39,661 bases of DNA from an uncultured Gammaproteobacteria bacterium (GCA_947258875.1 CAMYKB010000022.1:92061-131721); one strand, 5' to 3'. Counted from the first letter of the stretch, positions 1 through 8,873 are shown. Numbers and translations: made by a program. Notes: generated from the sequence alone by a model not told the origin.

Positions 1-229
1 TTTCAAGCACTGTGTCCACGTCATCGTCTTGTAGCAAAATATCGGTGCGTATACGCGGCATATAGCCCACTACCTTGTCCCGTGCCGACAGGTAAGGATC
101 GCGTTCGACTTCTATCCCGTGTCCTTCGACATGACTAAAGGTGTAGCCCGACACCTGCTCCATATTAAGTAATTGGTTGGCCAGGTCCTGTTGGGCGTCG
201 GTGTGAATAATAAGTGTCAGATGTTTCAT
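1..229 (-). CDS. DUF3240 family protein (3' end outside window)
   Basis: Partial gene reading leftward off the window edge; 76 codons are visible. The start ATG at 229 has a strong GGAGGAA ribosome-binding site just upstream. The protein begins MKHLTLIIHTDAQQDL and continues with a short alpha/beta pattern (VSGYTFSHVEGHG). This resembles DUF3240, small cytoplasmic P-II-like proteins usually encoded beside CzcA/CusA heavy-metal RND efflux pumps. The family role is not established, and linkage to metal efflux is inferred from what is known of the family. The small His-rich membrane protein upstream on the same strand fits a metal-resistance neighbourhood, but no pump gene is visible. Family assignment is moderately sure. 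Confidence 0.65.
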   Translation of the reverse strand, partial: MKHLTLIIHTDAQQDLANQLLNMEQVSGYTFSHVEGHGIEVERDPYLSARDKVVGYMPRIRTDILLQDDDVDTVLE

Positions 230-378
230 GCGATTTCCTCCGCAGAAAGTTGTTTTTGAGATTCCGATGGTTCTTCCAGGTATACGTGTAAGCTGGTTAA
301 TATAACCACGGGGTAATAACAGCCCGCAGAAGCAAGCCCATTGCTCATTACGGGAATAATTATTGATTACAGCCGTTG

Positions 379-834
379 CTAAACGGAAGAATTACCTGGG
401 GGAGCACGTAGAGGGGGATGGAGTAAGTAATTGAGAGAAGTCAGATTTGTTTTAAAAAGGTGCCACCCGGGAATACACCGTAATCGAGGAACGCAGCAAA
501 TTATGCCGGCGATAAGAAACAACAATACGAATAGCTTAAGTAATTCAACTTTCTTCACGAGCACGTCAGGACTGACGTCAATTTCGGAGATGTGGTGATC
601 GTTCTGGGTATCGTGGGTTGTGCCGTGAAGTGAAGCTGCTACATGTACATCGGCGACGTGTCCGACGTTAGCGGATAAGGGTCCCCCGTCATGCTCGATA
701 TGCATGTGTAAACTGAACGACTGCACAAGCAGCAGAGCGACACTCAGATACAAAATCAGCGCGTACTGAAAAGTCGAATTGTTAGTGCGTCTTCTCATTT
801 GTCGCAGTTTAGGGTAGGTCCTAATATGATTCAA
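379..834 (-). CDS. Small His-rich membrane protein, unknown function
   Basis: A 151-residue protein with an N-terminal hydrophobic segment (about 25-40), a His/Asp-rich middle (HMHIEHDGG, HVADVHV, HDTQNDHH) and a second membrane helix (about 98-115, LLKLFVLLFLIAGIICC). The tail is proline-rich (PPLRAPP). I do not recognise a named family. This layout, an exposed His-rich loop between two helices, is common in small proteins encoded beside RND metal-efflux genes, so metal binding in the periplasm is a reasonable inference. The frame opens with TTG at 834. An ATG at 797 is an alternative start that keeps the first helix; neither has a clear ribosome-binding site. It lies 149 bases upstream of the DUF3240 gene on the same strand. 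Confidence 0.55.
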   Translation of the reverse strand: MNHIRTYPKLRQMRRRTNNSTFQYALILYLSVALLLVQSFSLHMHIEHDGGPLSANVGHVADVHVAASLHGTTHDTQNDHHISEIDVSPDVLVKKVELLKLFVLLFLIAGIICCVPRLRCIPGWHLFKTNLTSLNYLLHPPLRAPPGNSSV

Positions 835-1056
835 GTCGATCTTTAACCGAATTCACGTTTGTTGGTGAGGTTGCCTGGAAAATAAAAAAGCGCGCTTAAA
901 GAATGTGTGGCTGCCCATATGCGTAAATAGTGAATTTATGGGGCTCTAAAGTTGACAAAGTATTATTTCGATCTTGACGTGAAACGGAGATACATATGGC
1001 TAGCTCTGACAGTGGGGCTGTTAGGCAAAGAACATAAATGAGCCGGTGGTTTGAGT

Positions 1057-1653
1057 TTACTGCCGGGCTTTCATCAGCAAGGTATCGATCTGGTTTTTGC
1101 GAAGTTTGTCGCGGACTTTATTGAGTTCCACCAGGTTGTTGTAGGGCCCAATGCGCACACGGTGCCAGGTGTCTTTGTCTACATTTACGGTCTGAATATC
1201 GGCTGCGACGCCCAGCAACGCAAGGTTGGCCTTGAGGCTATCGGCTTCGCTGTGTTGCTGAAAAGAGCCGGCCTGCAGCAGGTAACCCCCTTCTGCTCCA
1301 GTCGCTTCAGGTGTTGCCGTGGCTGGTGGTTTGCGATTGTTTGTTGGAGTTCGCTCGTCTTCAGGTATCACTACCTCGAGTTCAGGCAGTAGTGTGTAGA
1401 AATCAAAGCGACGTTTGGCTGGTACATTGTCTTCCTGTGCCAGCGCGGTGGAAGTGGGCGGTGCGGCTTGTTCGGTTTTGTTGCTGGCAGTGGTTGCAGC
1501 AGTCGGGTTGCCAAGATTGGCGCGTTGCGGGCTCAGGTATACCAGCACCGCGATACTAAGGCCGATGGCCAGCCCGCCGATAAACCCACCCCAGTTGGAT
1601 GAAGATTTTTTCTTGTGCGAGTTGCCCGCACGTTTTTTGTAATCTCGTGTCAT
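1057..1653 (-). CDS. FtsN-like SPOR-domain protein
   Basis: A 198-residue bitopic membrane protein. Residues 1-20 are basic and cytoplasmic (MTRDYKKRAGNSHKKKSSS), residues about 21-41 form one membrane helix (WGGFIGGLAIGLSIAVLVYL), a Pro/Thr/Ala-rich linker follows, and a C-terminal SPOR domain (about 120-196) starts GGYLLQAGSF and ends with RVRIGPYNNLVELNKVRDKL. SPOR domains bind denuded septal peptidoglycan, and FtsN activates septal synthesis. The position directly downstream of argS is the usual place for ftsN-like genes in many gammaproteobacteria. It is shorter than E. coli FtsN, so I call it FtsN-like. The 17-base gap to argS suggests co-transcription. Confidence 0.85.
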   Translation of the reverse strand: MTRDYKKRAGNSHKKKSSSNWGGFIGGLAIGLSIAVLVYLSPQRANLGNPTAATTASNKTEQAAPPTSTALAQEDNVPAKRRFDFYTLLPELEVVIPEDERTPTNNRKPPATATPEATGAEGGYLLQAGSFQQHSEADSLKANLALLGVAADIQTVNVDKDTWHRVRIGPYNNLVELNKVRDKLRKNQIDTLLMKARQ

Positions 1654-1670
1654 GAGTTGATGTTTCTAGG

Positions 1671-3420
1671 TTACATGCTTTCGGGTGCCGAGACGCCCAA
1701 CAAGTTTAACCCGTTTTTGATGACCTGGCGTACAGCGAGAATAAGATTGAGCCGTGCATCACGTAAATCTGCATCGTCCACGATAAATTTGTGTGCGTTG
1801 TAATAGGTGTGCAACTCATTGGCGAGTTCGCGCAGATAATGGACCAGTTGATGTGGTTCTTTATTGAGCGCCGCCGACTCCAGCAGCTCAGGATAGCGTG
1901 TCAAGGTGGTCAATAGCGCCTGTTCATGGGGTTCTGTGAGTTTGTCGAGGTGTGTGTCACCATTGCTGCGATTGTGTTGCAGGTTCTGTTCGGCAAGCTG
2001 GCGCAGCACACTGCACACCCGGGCATGCGCATACTGGATGTAATACACGGGATTATCGGCCGATTGCGATTTGGCAAGATCGAGATCGAAATCCAGGTGT
2101 TGCTCACACTTGCGCATCACATAGAAGAACCGTGCTGCATCCTTGCCGACATCCTTGCGCAACTGCCGCAGGGTGACAAACTCGCCCGAACGGGTCGACA
2201 TCTGCACCTTCTCGCCGCCGCTTCTGTGGATCATCGCCGAGGGCCTGTAGCGCCGCCTTGACGCGTGGCACATAGCCGTGATGGTCGGCGCCCCACACAT
2301 CGATGACCTGTTCAAAACCGCGCTCAAGCTTGTCGGCATGGTAGGCAATATCAGAGGCGAAGTAGGTCATCTGGCCGTTGTCGCGTTGCACTACACGGTC
2401 CTTCTCGTCGCCGAAATCAGTGGAACGGAACCACAGCGCGCCGTTCTTTTCGTAGACATGTTCGGTGTTGCGCAGTCGTTCAACCGCAACATTGACTGCG
2501 CCGCGGTCGACCAAGCTCATCTCCGAATACCACTCGTCATAAACCACACCGAATTTCTCGAGGTCGTCACGGATATCATCGAGGATGGTGTTCAGCGCCA
2601 GCTCAAACACATAACGGTAACGGTTGTCCCCGAGTACATGCTTGCTGCGTGCAATCAGTGCATCGATATGGGTCTCCTTGTCGCCGCCGGCGGGCTCGTC
2701 GGCGGGGATATTGGCGAACAGCTTTTCAGTCTTGTGGGCATAATCATCGCCATGCTCGCGATGCAGGGTGGCCGCGATGTCCCAGACATAATCACCCTTG
2801 TAGCCATTGACGGGGAATGGCAGTTCCCGACCGCTGAGTTCCAGGTAACGCAACCACACCGAGGTGGCAAGAATGTCCATCTGCCTGCCGGCATCGTTAA
2901 CGTAGTATTCGCGGTGTACATCAAAACCGATGGCTTCCAGCAGATCGGCCACCGTAGCGCCGTAGGCTGCGCCACGACCGTGACCGACATGCAGCGGGCC
3001 GGTTGGATTGGCGGAGACAAATTCTACCTGCAGCTTGCGGCCTGCACCGATATTACTGCGGCCGTACTGGTCACCGGTTTCCAGAATGGTACTGATCACC
3101 GACAGGTTGGCGCCGGCCTTGAGATAAAAATTGATAAAACCGGGCCCGGCGATTTCTACCTTGTGGATCTGTGGGTTGGCGGGCAGCGCGTCAATGATAG
3201 CCTGTGCCAGCTCGCGTGGCGCCTGCGCGGCGGGTTTTGCCAGCATCATCGCGATATTGCAGGCAAAGTCGCCATGCGCCTTGTCGCGCGCACGGGTTAT
3301 CTGGATCTGCGGGGTAATCGCGGCAGGTAATCTGTTTTCGTCCTGCAGGGTTTTGACCGCAGCGCTAATCGCGTTTTCGATGAGTGCTTTCACTGTCTGT
3401 GTTTCTGTGCGTGCTGGCAA
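1671..3420 (-). pseudogene. argS: Arginyl-tRNA synthetase, frameshifted by an internal deletion
   Basis: Class I aminoacyl-tRNA synthetase that charges tRNA-Arg. The N-terminal frame (3420 to about 2230) carries the Arg-S domain and the HIGH-type motif HVGH (residues about 144-147) within [13 protein letters not shown]. The C-terminal frame (to the TAA at 1671) carries the KMSKS-equivalent [12 protein letters not shown] and the DALR anticodon-binding domain. The two frames do not join. After ALGDDPQK the family has about 13 residues (usually LEVLLVQFAVLYR) before [12 protein letters not shown]. Here a single base lies between those codons, so about 38 bases are missing and the frame breaks near 2225-2232. 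argS is essential, so either the sequence is wrong, another copy exists, or recoding occurs. The start may be TTG 3420 or GTG 3393; neither has a clear ribosome-binding site. Confidence 0.9.
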
Positions 3421-3453
3421 AGGGTTGCAATTCTACTCGCAAGCTGCAGGCGG

Positions 3454-5661
3454 TCAATACAAGTCGACAGGATCGATGTCCAGCGACCAACGGGCTTTGC
3501 GTGCATCCGATAGCTCACCGAGTTGTGGTCTGACGATATCCAGCAGTTTTTTCAGTTGCGCACGCCGCGCGGACGCGAGCAGCAATTGTGCACGGTAACG
3601 ACCGGCGCGTTTTTCCATGGGTGCGGGAATCGGCCCCCACAGCTGGGTGCCTTGTTCAAGCTGCGGCCGCAGCAGCGTTGCTGCCTGCTGCAGGAAACGC
3701 ATCGGTGTATCTTTGCTGGGTGACTCCGCGCGTAGCAGTCCTAGATGTGAATAGGGTGGCAGGCCCGCGGCGCGCCGTTCTGCCAGCAAGGCCTTGCATA
3801 ATGCCGCGTAACCGCCCGTTAAAAGAAGATTGAGCCAGGGGTGCTCCGGTTGATGGGTTTGCAGCACCACACTGCCCGGCTTGTCGGCGCGCCCGGCGCG
3901 GCCGCTGACCTGAATTATCATCTGCGCCATGCGTTCCATGGCGCGAAAGTCTGTGCTGAATAAGCCCTGGTCGACATTGAGGATGCCCACCAGTGTGACA
4001 CCGGGAAAGTGATGCCCCTTGGAAAGCATTTGTGTGCCAATCAGGATACGGTGCTCGCCGCGCTGGATGGCATCGAGTTGCGCCTCTAACGAGCCTTTGC
4101 GGCGCGTGGTGTCGCGATCGATGCGCACAATCGGTACATCCTTGAAATTCTCGCGCAGCATGCTCTCGATACGCTCGGTGCCTTCTCCAACTGCCAGTAA
4201 TTGCTCACTGCTGCATTCCGGGCATTGCGCCGGCTTGGGTTGTTCGGCGCCGCAATGATGGCAACGCAGGCGATTGATAGCGGCGTGGTAGGTCAGGTGG
4301 CCATCGCAGCGCTTGCAACTGGCTGTCCAGCCGCACTCATGACACAGCAAGGTGGGTGCGTATCCGCGGCGGTTGAGAAACAGTAACACCTGTCCGTCGG
4401 CATCAAGGTGTTGCTTGATAATCTGTATCAAGCCTTCAGCGATGCCTTCGCACATGCGTTGATGGCGCATGTCGATAACCTGTAGGGACGGCGCCCGTGA
4501 GGTACCTGCGCGTTCGGGTAATTGCAGTGCCTGGTACCTGCGCTGTTCTATGTTATGCAAGGTCTCCAGGCAGGGGGTGGCTGATCCCAGCACGATCGGG
4601 ATATTATGCTGGTGCGCCCGGTAAACGGCGAGGTCGCGTGCATGATAGCGAAACCCGTCCTGCTGCTTGAACGACACATCATGCTCTTCGTCGACAACGA
4701 TAAGGCCGGGCCGGGCCATGGGGGTGAAAACCGCAGAACGGGTGCCGATAATGATGGGCGCGTCGCCACTGCGTGCCATGTTCCAGGCACAGTGCCTGTC
4801 GCTATCTGTCATTCCGGAGTGCAACACGGCGAGCGGTACCGCAAAGCGCTGCTGGAAGCGTTGCACCAGCTGTGGTGTCAGGCCTATCTCGGGTACCAGT
4901 ACCAGGGCTTGTCGGTTTTGCGTTAACACCTGCTCGATAACTTGTAGATAAACCTCAGTCTTGCCGCTGCCGGTCACGCCCTGCAGTACAAAACTGCTGT
5001 ACTGGCGCAGCCTGCTGCATATCGCATCGACCGCAATCTGTTGATGTTGATTTAGTGCCGGGCTAGTAGTAGGACTGGATGAATGAACTGGCAGGCAGGT
5101 AGTTTCATGTATGCTGACGAGGCCCTTACTAACAAGGGTGTCCATCGCCCGCCGCCAGTTATTAAATTCCATATTGAGTTGGGCTGCATCGCAGCCCTGC
5201 TGGTGTTGCTTGAGCCAGGCGAATATGGCCGACTGGCGTGGCGCACGCGACAGCTCATTGGGCAAAGTTGCATATCCCTCTGTCGTGAGCCGCCAGCGTT
5301 GTTGTCCACGCAACGATGCATCATGTCCGTCGCGTAAACGCTTCGGCAGCGCGCTGCTGATGACCTCGCCGATAGGGTGCTGGTAATAACCGCTCGCCCA
5401 CTGCAGTAACTCCAGTTGTGTGCCATCCATGACGGGCTCGCGATCAATGACCTTGAGTACACGGCGTAATCGCTGGCTGTCGATATGGCTGTGGGATTGC
5501 AGTCCCACAATCAATCCGCATTTACGTTGTCGGCCAAACATCACCATAACCCTTTGCCCTGGCTTCAGGTCTTCTACAGAGAAGGGTTTAGGGGGTAAAT
5601 AATCGAAGCTATGGGGCAGTGGCGCGGGTATAGCGACTTGCAGAATAATTTCTGACGCCAT
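3454..5661 (-). CDS. priA: Primosomal replication restart helicase PriA
   Basis: A 735-residue PriA (E. coli 732), the superfamily 2 3'-5' helicase that reloads the replisome at stalled forks. Visible parts are the N-terminal 3'-DNA-binding domain (LQVAIPAPLPHSFDYLPP), Walker A GVTGSGKT (228-235), the DEEH box (324-327), and a zinc module of eight cysteines in four CxxC-type pairs (about 440-480, starting CHECGWTASCKRC). Motif VI follows (QVSGRAGRADKPGSVVLQT). It is intact and full length. It lies 33 bases upstream of argS on the same strand. A head-to-head pair of perfect DnaA boxes sits about 95 bases before its start. Confidence 0.97.
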   Translation of the reverse strand: MASEIILQVAIPAPLPHSFDYLPPKPFSVEDLKPGQRVMVMFGRQRKCGLIVGLQSHSHIDSQRLRRVLKVIDREPVMDGTQLELLQWASGYYQHPIGEVISSALPKRLRDGHDASLRGQQRWRLTTEGYATLPNELSRAPRQSAIFAWLKQHQQGCDAAQLNMEFNNWRRAMDTLVSKGLVSIHETTCLPVHSSSPTTSPALNQHQQIAVDAICSRLRQYSSFVLQGVTGSGKTEVYLQVIEQVLTQNRQALVLVPEIGLTPQLVQRFQQRFAVPLAVLHSGMTDSDRHCAWNMARSGDAPIIIGTRSAVFTPMARPGLIVVDEEHDVSFKQQDGFRYHARDLAVYRAHQHNIPIVLGSATPCLETLHNIEQRRYQALQLPERAGTSRAPSLQVIDMRHQRMCEGIAEGLIQIIKQHLDADGQVLLFLNRRGYAPTLLCHECGWTASCKRCDGHLTYHAAINRLRCHHCGAEQPKPAQCPECSSEQLLAVGEGTERIESMLRENFKDVPIVRIDRDTTRRKGSLEAQLDAIQRGEHRILIGTQMLSKGHHFPGVTLVGILNVDQGLFSTDFRAMERMAQMIIQVSGRAGRADKPGSVVLQTHQPEHPWLNLLLTGGYAALCKALLAERRAAGLPPYSHLGLLRAESPSKDTPMRFLQQAATLLRPQLEQGTQLWGPIPAPMEKRAGRYRAQLLLASARRAQLKKLLDIVRPQLGELSDARKARWSLDIDPVDLY

Positions 5662-6162
5662 ATTTCACATGTTTGGCAATGAGTTAGGTAAAAACATTAA
5701 GTCGGTTTCTGATTAAAAAGCGGTAAGCCAATAGCATAAAAAGAGAAATTCCCTTATCCACAATTCCTGTGGATAACTATGTGGACAGTATGTCATCAAA
5801 ACGTCATTTAAGGCTTATTTATACAGCGCTTGTTAATTTGCTCGAAAATCATACAATTCATTTAAATGCATAAAAAACAGTACGTTACAAACTATTGCCG
5901 GGATGTGGGAGCTCGGAATCCGGGCTGTAAGTGGTTATGAAATACTCTGCACCTTGACTGTGCATAAATCCGATAAATATCTCCGTTCCCACTTGACAGC
6001 ATCGAGTCTGGGCGGTAGTGCCTGCCCTTGAGTTGCCTGTAACGGCTTCAAACCGGGATACTACCACGGCGCGTGTCAACCGCTTGCCCTGCTGTGCGTT
6101 TATTATATAGGTCCATACGTAAGATGGCCGGGCTGTCGTGCCCGGAATAGCGGGCGAAGTAA
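5662..6162. other. priA / sigma-factor divergent intergenic region
   Basis: Five hundred bases separate the divergent priA and sigma-factor genes, with no convincing coding frame. It contains the DnaA-box pair at 5754-5776 and AT-rich DNA up to about 5880. A TTGACA (5993-5998) with a weak TAGTGC 17 bases later is a possible rightward promoter. A small hairpin with CCGGGC/GCCCGG arms (about 6127-6144) lies just before the sigma-factor start and could affect its translation. Promoter and hairpin roles are guesses. Confidence 0.4.
5754..5776. promoter_or_regulatory. Head-to-head pair of perfect DnaA boxes upstream of priA
   Basis: TTATCCACA (5754-5762) and TGTGGATAA (5768-5776) are both perfect matches to the DnaA 9-mer, in opposite orientation and separated by five bases. 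A degenerate third motif (ATGTGGACA) follows. The arrangement is nearly identical to the one upstream of rpmE at 23053-23075. DnaA could bind and regulate priA, or the site could titrate DnaA; neither is shown by sequence alone. Confidence 0.65.
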
Positions 6163-6768
6163 ATGAATGCATCAACAGAATGGGTACACACAGAGGATGG
6201 TGGGCGGATAGCAGTGGAGGATATCGCGCTGGATAATCACGACCAACTCGAAGCATTCCTGATGCGTGTTGAAAAGCGTGCCTACAGAATGGCAATGCTC
6301 ACGACAGGTAATACAGACGATGCTCTTGATATCGTGCAGGATGCCATGATGGGTCTGGTGCAGAAATATGCACACAAGCCAGCTGTCGAATGGCAGCCGC
6401 TGTTCTACCGGGTACTCAATAGTCGCATCATGGACTGGTGCAGGCGCAGCAAGGTCAGGAACCGCTGGCGCTTGTGGTTGAGGGGCCAGGAAAATGACAC
6501 ACAGCCTGATCTGGTGGAATCCGCGATGGATACACATACGCCCGATCCGCTCACGCGCATGCAGTACGATGATATGACAGATATGTTGCTCGTGGCCTTG
6601 CAGGCATTACCACCACGGCAGCGGCAGGCATTTTTATTGCGTTGTTGGGAAGGTATGGATGTTGCCGAGACAGCAAGGGTCATGGGTTGCTCGCAGGGCA
6701 GCGTCAAGACGCATTATTCACGCGCGCGGGAATCTTTACGCGAGCGATTGGAGGATTATCGGCCATGA
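6163..6768 (+). CDS. Sigma-70 family (ECF-like) RNA polymerase sigma factor
   Basis: A 201-residue sigma factor with region 2 (about 35-97: TDDALDIVQDAMMGLVQ, then VLNSRIMDWCRRSK) and region 4 (about 145-197: LPPRQRQAFLLRCWEGMDVAETARVMGCSQGSVKTHYSRAR, shown here only as the span). It should direct RNA polymerase to a special promoter set. It leads a four-gene operon and its stop overlaps the next start as ATGA. The next gene encodes a one-helix membrane protein, the usual place for an anti-sigma factor. The sigma, DUF3619-like, DUF3106 order is known from other proteobacteria, but its stimulus is not. The start ATG 6163 is the only good candidate; the ribosome-binding site is weak. Confidence 0.9.
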   Translation: MNASTEWVHTEDGGRIAVEDIALDNHDQLEAFLMRVEKRAYRMAMLTTGNTDDALDIVQDAMMGLVQKYAHKPAVEWQPLFYRVLNSRIMDWCRRSKVRNRWRLWLRGQENDTQPDLVESAMDTHTPDPLTRMQYDDMTDMLLVALQALPPRQRQAFLLRCWEGMDVAETARVMGCSQGSVKTHYSRARESLRERLEDYRP

Positions 6769-7106
6769 GCAATGACGAACATGAGTTACTGAAAGGCATC
6801 AAGTCCAACCTGGATGCCTCAGTGGAGGACCTGGACGCAGAGACCCGTCATCGCTTACGGCAAGCGCGCGAGCATGCATTGCTGCAACCGCGACGCAGTG
6901 TGTGGTTTAGCCGACCCCGTATCATGGGTATCGCCATGGCCTGTTCGGCACTGTTAGCGGTCGGTCTGTGGTTGAAGACAATGCCAGGTAGCTTGCCGGG
7001 TATGGAGATCGAAGCGATTGAAATTATTGCGACAGAAGATAGTCTGGATATGTATGAGGAACTTGAATTTTATCGCTGGCTGGCTGAGCAGGACTCGACC
7101 AGCTAG
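6765..7106 (+). CDS. DUF3619-like single-helix membrane protein, candidate anti-sigma partner
   Basis: A 113-residue protein with an N-terminal soluble acidic part (MSNDEHELLKGIKSNLDAS), one membrane helix (about 50-67, IMGIAMACSALLAVGLWL) and an acidic periplasmic tail (ATEDSLDMYEELEFYRWLAEQ). The length and layout match DUF3619-type proteins found directly after this kind of sigma factor. The start overlaps the sigma stop (ATGA), so translation is probably coupled. Acting as an anti-sigma factor is an inference from position and topology; no zinc-binding HxxxCxxC anti-sigma motif is seen. Confidence 0.7.
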   Translation: MSNDEHELLKGIKSNLDASVEDLDAETRHRLRQAREHALLQPRRSVWFSRPRIMGIAMACSALLAVGLWLKTMPGSLPGMEIEAIEIIATEDSLDMYEELEFYRWLAEQDSTS

Positions 7107-7314
7107 CGTATGCCTACTGTTTGCAGTTGTGTTTGCGGGCTGGGCAACAGCAGCCGATGATCACGGCGCCGTAACGCCGGATGAGGATATGTTGGAATTT
7201 TTAGGTGGCTGGGAGGGTGAGGAACGCCAATGGATGGAACTGCTAGCCCTGCCGGATTGGCTGCCAGTTGAAAGAGCGCGGGATGAAAAAGATGGAATGC
7301 AACAAGATCATTAA
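7054..7314 (+). CDS. Small secreted protein of the sigma-factor operon
   Basis: The frame is open well upstream, but ATG 7054 gives a good Sec signal peptide: basic start, hydrophobic core (SVCLLFAVVFAGWATAA), likely cleavage before ADDHG. The mature part is about 53 residues and acidic, with the core DEDMLEFLGGWEGEERQW. This start overlaps the previous gene by 53 bases, and the 3' end overlaps the DUF3106 gene by 32 bases, as in tight operons. No family name is known to me; short proteins with an EDMLEFLG-type core are common at this position. Function unknown, probably periplasmic with its neighbours. The start is less certain than the frame. Confidence 0.6.
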   Translation: MRNLNFIAGWLSRTRPASVCLLFAVVFAGWATAADDHGAVTPDEDMLEFLGGWEGEERQWMELLALPDWLPVERARDEKDGMQQDH

Positions 7315-7756
7315 CCTGTTTCTGATGTGTGCGCTGTTGCTGTTTGCGTGGTCAACACAGCTGCGTGCGGATGAAAGCCTGGCCTGGGAAAGCCTCAGTC
7401 CGCAGCAGCAGCAACATCTAAAGCGCTTTGAAGAGCGTTGGTCGCAAATACCCGCGGAGCGACAGCAACGATTGTTGCGCGGTCAGCAGCGTTGGCAGCA
7501 GATGACAGCTGAGGAACGTAGCCTGTTCAAACAACGCTTTAGTCGCTGGCAAAAGCTGACACCCGAACAAAGAGAACGCATGCGCGAGCGTTTCGAGCGT
7601 TTTCGCACGCTTTCGCCACAGGAGCAAAAACGCATACGCGATCGCTATCGCTGGTTTAAGCAACTTTCCCCCGAGCAACGCCAAAATCTGCGCCAACGTT
7701 GGCAGCGGTTGACACCGGAACAACGCCAGCGGTTCAGGAAACACAAACGCGGCTGA
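7283..7756 (+). CDS. DUF3106 periplasmic Gln/Arg-rich repeat protein
   Basis: A 157-residue protein with a signal peptide (MKKMECNKIINLFLMCALLLF...LRA) followed by degenerate repeats of about 16-17 residues built on W/F, then L(T/S)PEQRQ (SLSPQQQQHLKRFEERW, LTPEQRERMRERF, LSPEQRQNLRQRW). This is DUF3106, thought to be helical and related in style to Spy/CpxP chaperone-like proteins; the function is not established. The chosen ATG at 7283 follows a GAGCGCGGG ribosome-binding site. A TTG at 7268 is less likely. It is the last gene of the sigma-factor operon and so may be that regulon's envelope effector. Confidence 0.8.
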   Translation: MKKMECNKIINLFLMCALLLFAWSTQLRADESLAWESLSPQQQQHLKRFEERWSQIPAERQQRLLRGQQRWQQMTAEERSLFKQRFSRWQKLTPEQRERMRERFERFRTLSPQEQKRIRDRYRWFKQLSPEQRQNLRQRWQRLTPEQRQRFRKHKRG

Positions 7757-7883
7757 CACTTCGTCGGTGTTTTTCAACACTTCGTCGCCAATGGTGGAAT
7801 GAGCCGATCTCACCGCCTGATGCGTGTTATTCCTATGCTTAAATGAGGTATTATCCTAACAGTAGTATGTGTGGGGAATACCA

Positions 7884-8855
7884 ATGGGATTAGAGACTGA
7901 GGCTGAACAACAGGCTACCGACCTGGTTGCCTTGTCTCGTATGAGTTTGTTTGGCCGGGTCGACCTCGAGCGATTCGGTAATCTCCTGGCAGCCTGTCCT
8001 GTTCGCGAGCTATTGCCGGGTGAGCTGTTGTTCGTCAAGGGGCAGATGAATGACCGCATGTATATCGTCCTGAAAGGGCGTCTCGCGATTCATCTTGATG
8101 AGGGTGATGAGGTTTACGCCTTGCTGGACCGAGGCGATACCGTGGGTGAGATGTCAATCGTAGGTGAGCAGGCGACCAGCGCCTATGTCAAGGCTGATAC
8201 CGCCACGGTATTGTTGGAGATCCCCGGACATATCCTGTGGCAGATCATCAGCAAGGACACGGAATTCACCAAGAACCTGTTTCAGATTTTCGCCAAGCGC
8301 CTGATGAGTATCAGCAGTGCCTATACCTTCGCACAGAAAGGCGATCACGATAGCCACTCATCGAAAAATGTCGATAATCTCACTGACCTCTACAGCCGCT
8401 ACTGGTTGGATGAAAACTTGCCCTATGAGATGGCGCGCTGTCAGTTGCGTAACCGTGCATTGTCGTTGCTAATGATCGAGGTTGATTACTTTGACGAATA
8501 CAAGCAGCAAAACGAGCAGGCAGCTGGTGATCAGGTCATCAGGACGCTGGCGAATACGCTACTAATCGGTTTGCGTGGCCTGGACATGGCGGTACGTTTT
8601 TCAGATAGCGTAATGATGGTGATACTGCCGGGTTCAGGCGTCAATGAGGCTGAGCGTGTCGCCAGCCGGATCCACCAGGCCGTGGAAAACATGGTTATCA
8701 AGGACCAGGAACGTCAGCCTCTGCCGTCCATCACCCTGTCGATAGGCGTGGCCGGGATGATCGATGACAACGACCAGGCCGAGATGCTAATTGCACGTAC
8801 TGAGGCTGCGTTACAACGCGCCCGTCAGAGTGGCGGCAACAACGCATCTTCCTGA
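7884..8855 (+). CDS. Cyclic-nucleotide-binding domain plus degenerate GGDEF protein
   Basis: A 323-residue cytoplasmic protein. Residues about 10-135 form a CRP/CNB-type beta-barrel (LLPGELLFVKGQMNDRMYIV, then GDTVGEMSIVGEQATSAYV). Residues about 160-318 form a GGDEF fold (NLTDLYSRYWLDENL, LLMIEVDYFDEYKQ, ITLSIGVAGM). The signature GGDEF is replaced by RFSDSVM within DMAVRFSDSVMMVILPGSG, so diguanylate cyclase activity is not expected. It may instead be a sensor or an allosteric domain. The start ATG 7884 follows GGGGA; ATG 7869 is less likely. It stands alone, before a bidirectional terminator shared with pntB. Confidence 0.85.
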   Translation: MGLETEAEQQATDLVALSRMSLFGRVDLERFGNLLAACPVRELLPGELLFVKGQMNDRMYIVLKGRLAIHLDEGDEVYALLDRGDTVGEMSIVGEQATSAYVKADTATVLLEIPGHILWQIISKDTEFTKNLFQIFAKRLMSISSAYTFAQKGDHDSHSSKNVDNLTDLYSRYWLDENLPYEMARCQLRNRALSLLMIEVDYFDEYKQQNEQAAGDQVIRTLANTLLIGLRGLDMAVRFSDSVMMVILPGSGVNEAERVASRIHQAVENMVIKDQERQPLPSITLSIGVAGMIDDNDQAEMLIARTEAALQRARQSGGNNASS

Positions 8856-8873
8856 TCTGCACGCATAACAAAC

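Noticed and set aside
996-1037. A 13-codon frame after GGAGATACATATGGCTAGC that resembles an expression-vector leader
   Set aside because: Only a short stretch matches, the surrounding DNA is chromosomal, and the frame ends at once. Treated as coincidence, not vector contamination.
1926-3330. Long open frames opposite argS
   Set aside because: Antisense shadows of a conserved gene with strong codon bias.
5754-5776. Replication origin at the DnaA-box pair
   Set aside because: Only two boxes, with no dnaA/dnaN/gyrB neighbours and no clear AT-rich unwinding repeats.
5885-6295. 136-codon minus-strand frame before and into the sigma-factor gene
   Set aside because: It overlaps the real sigma-factor gene antisense and has no family-like features.
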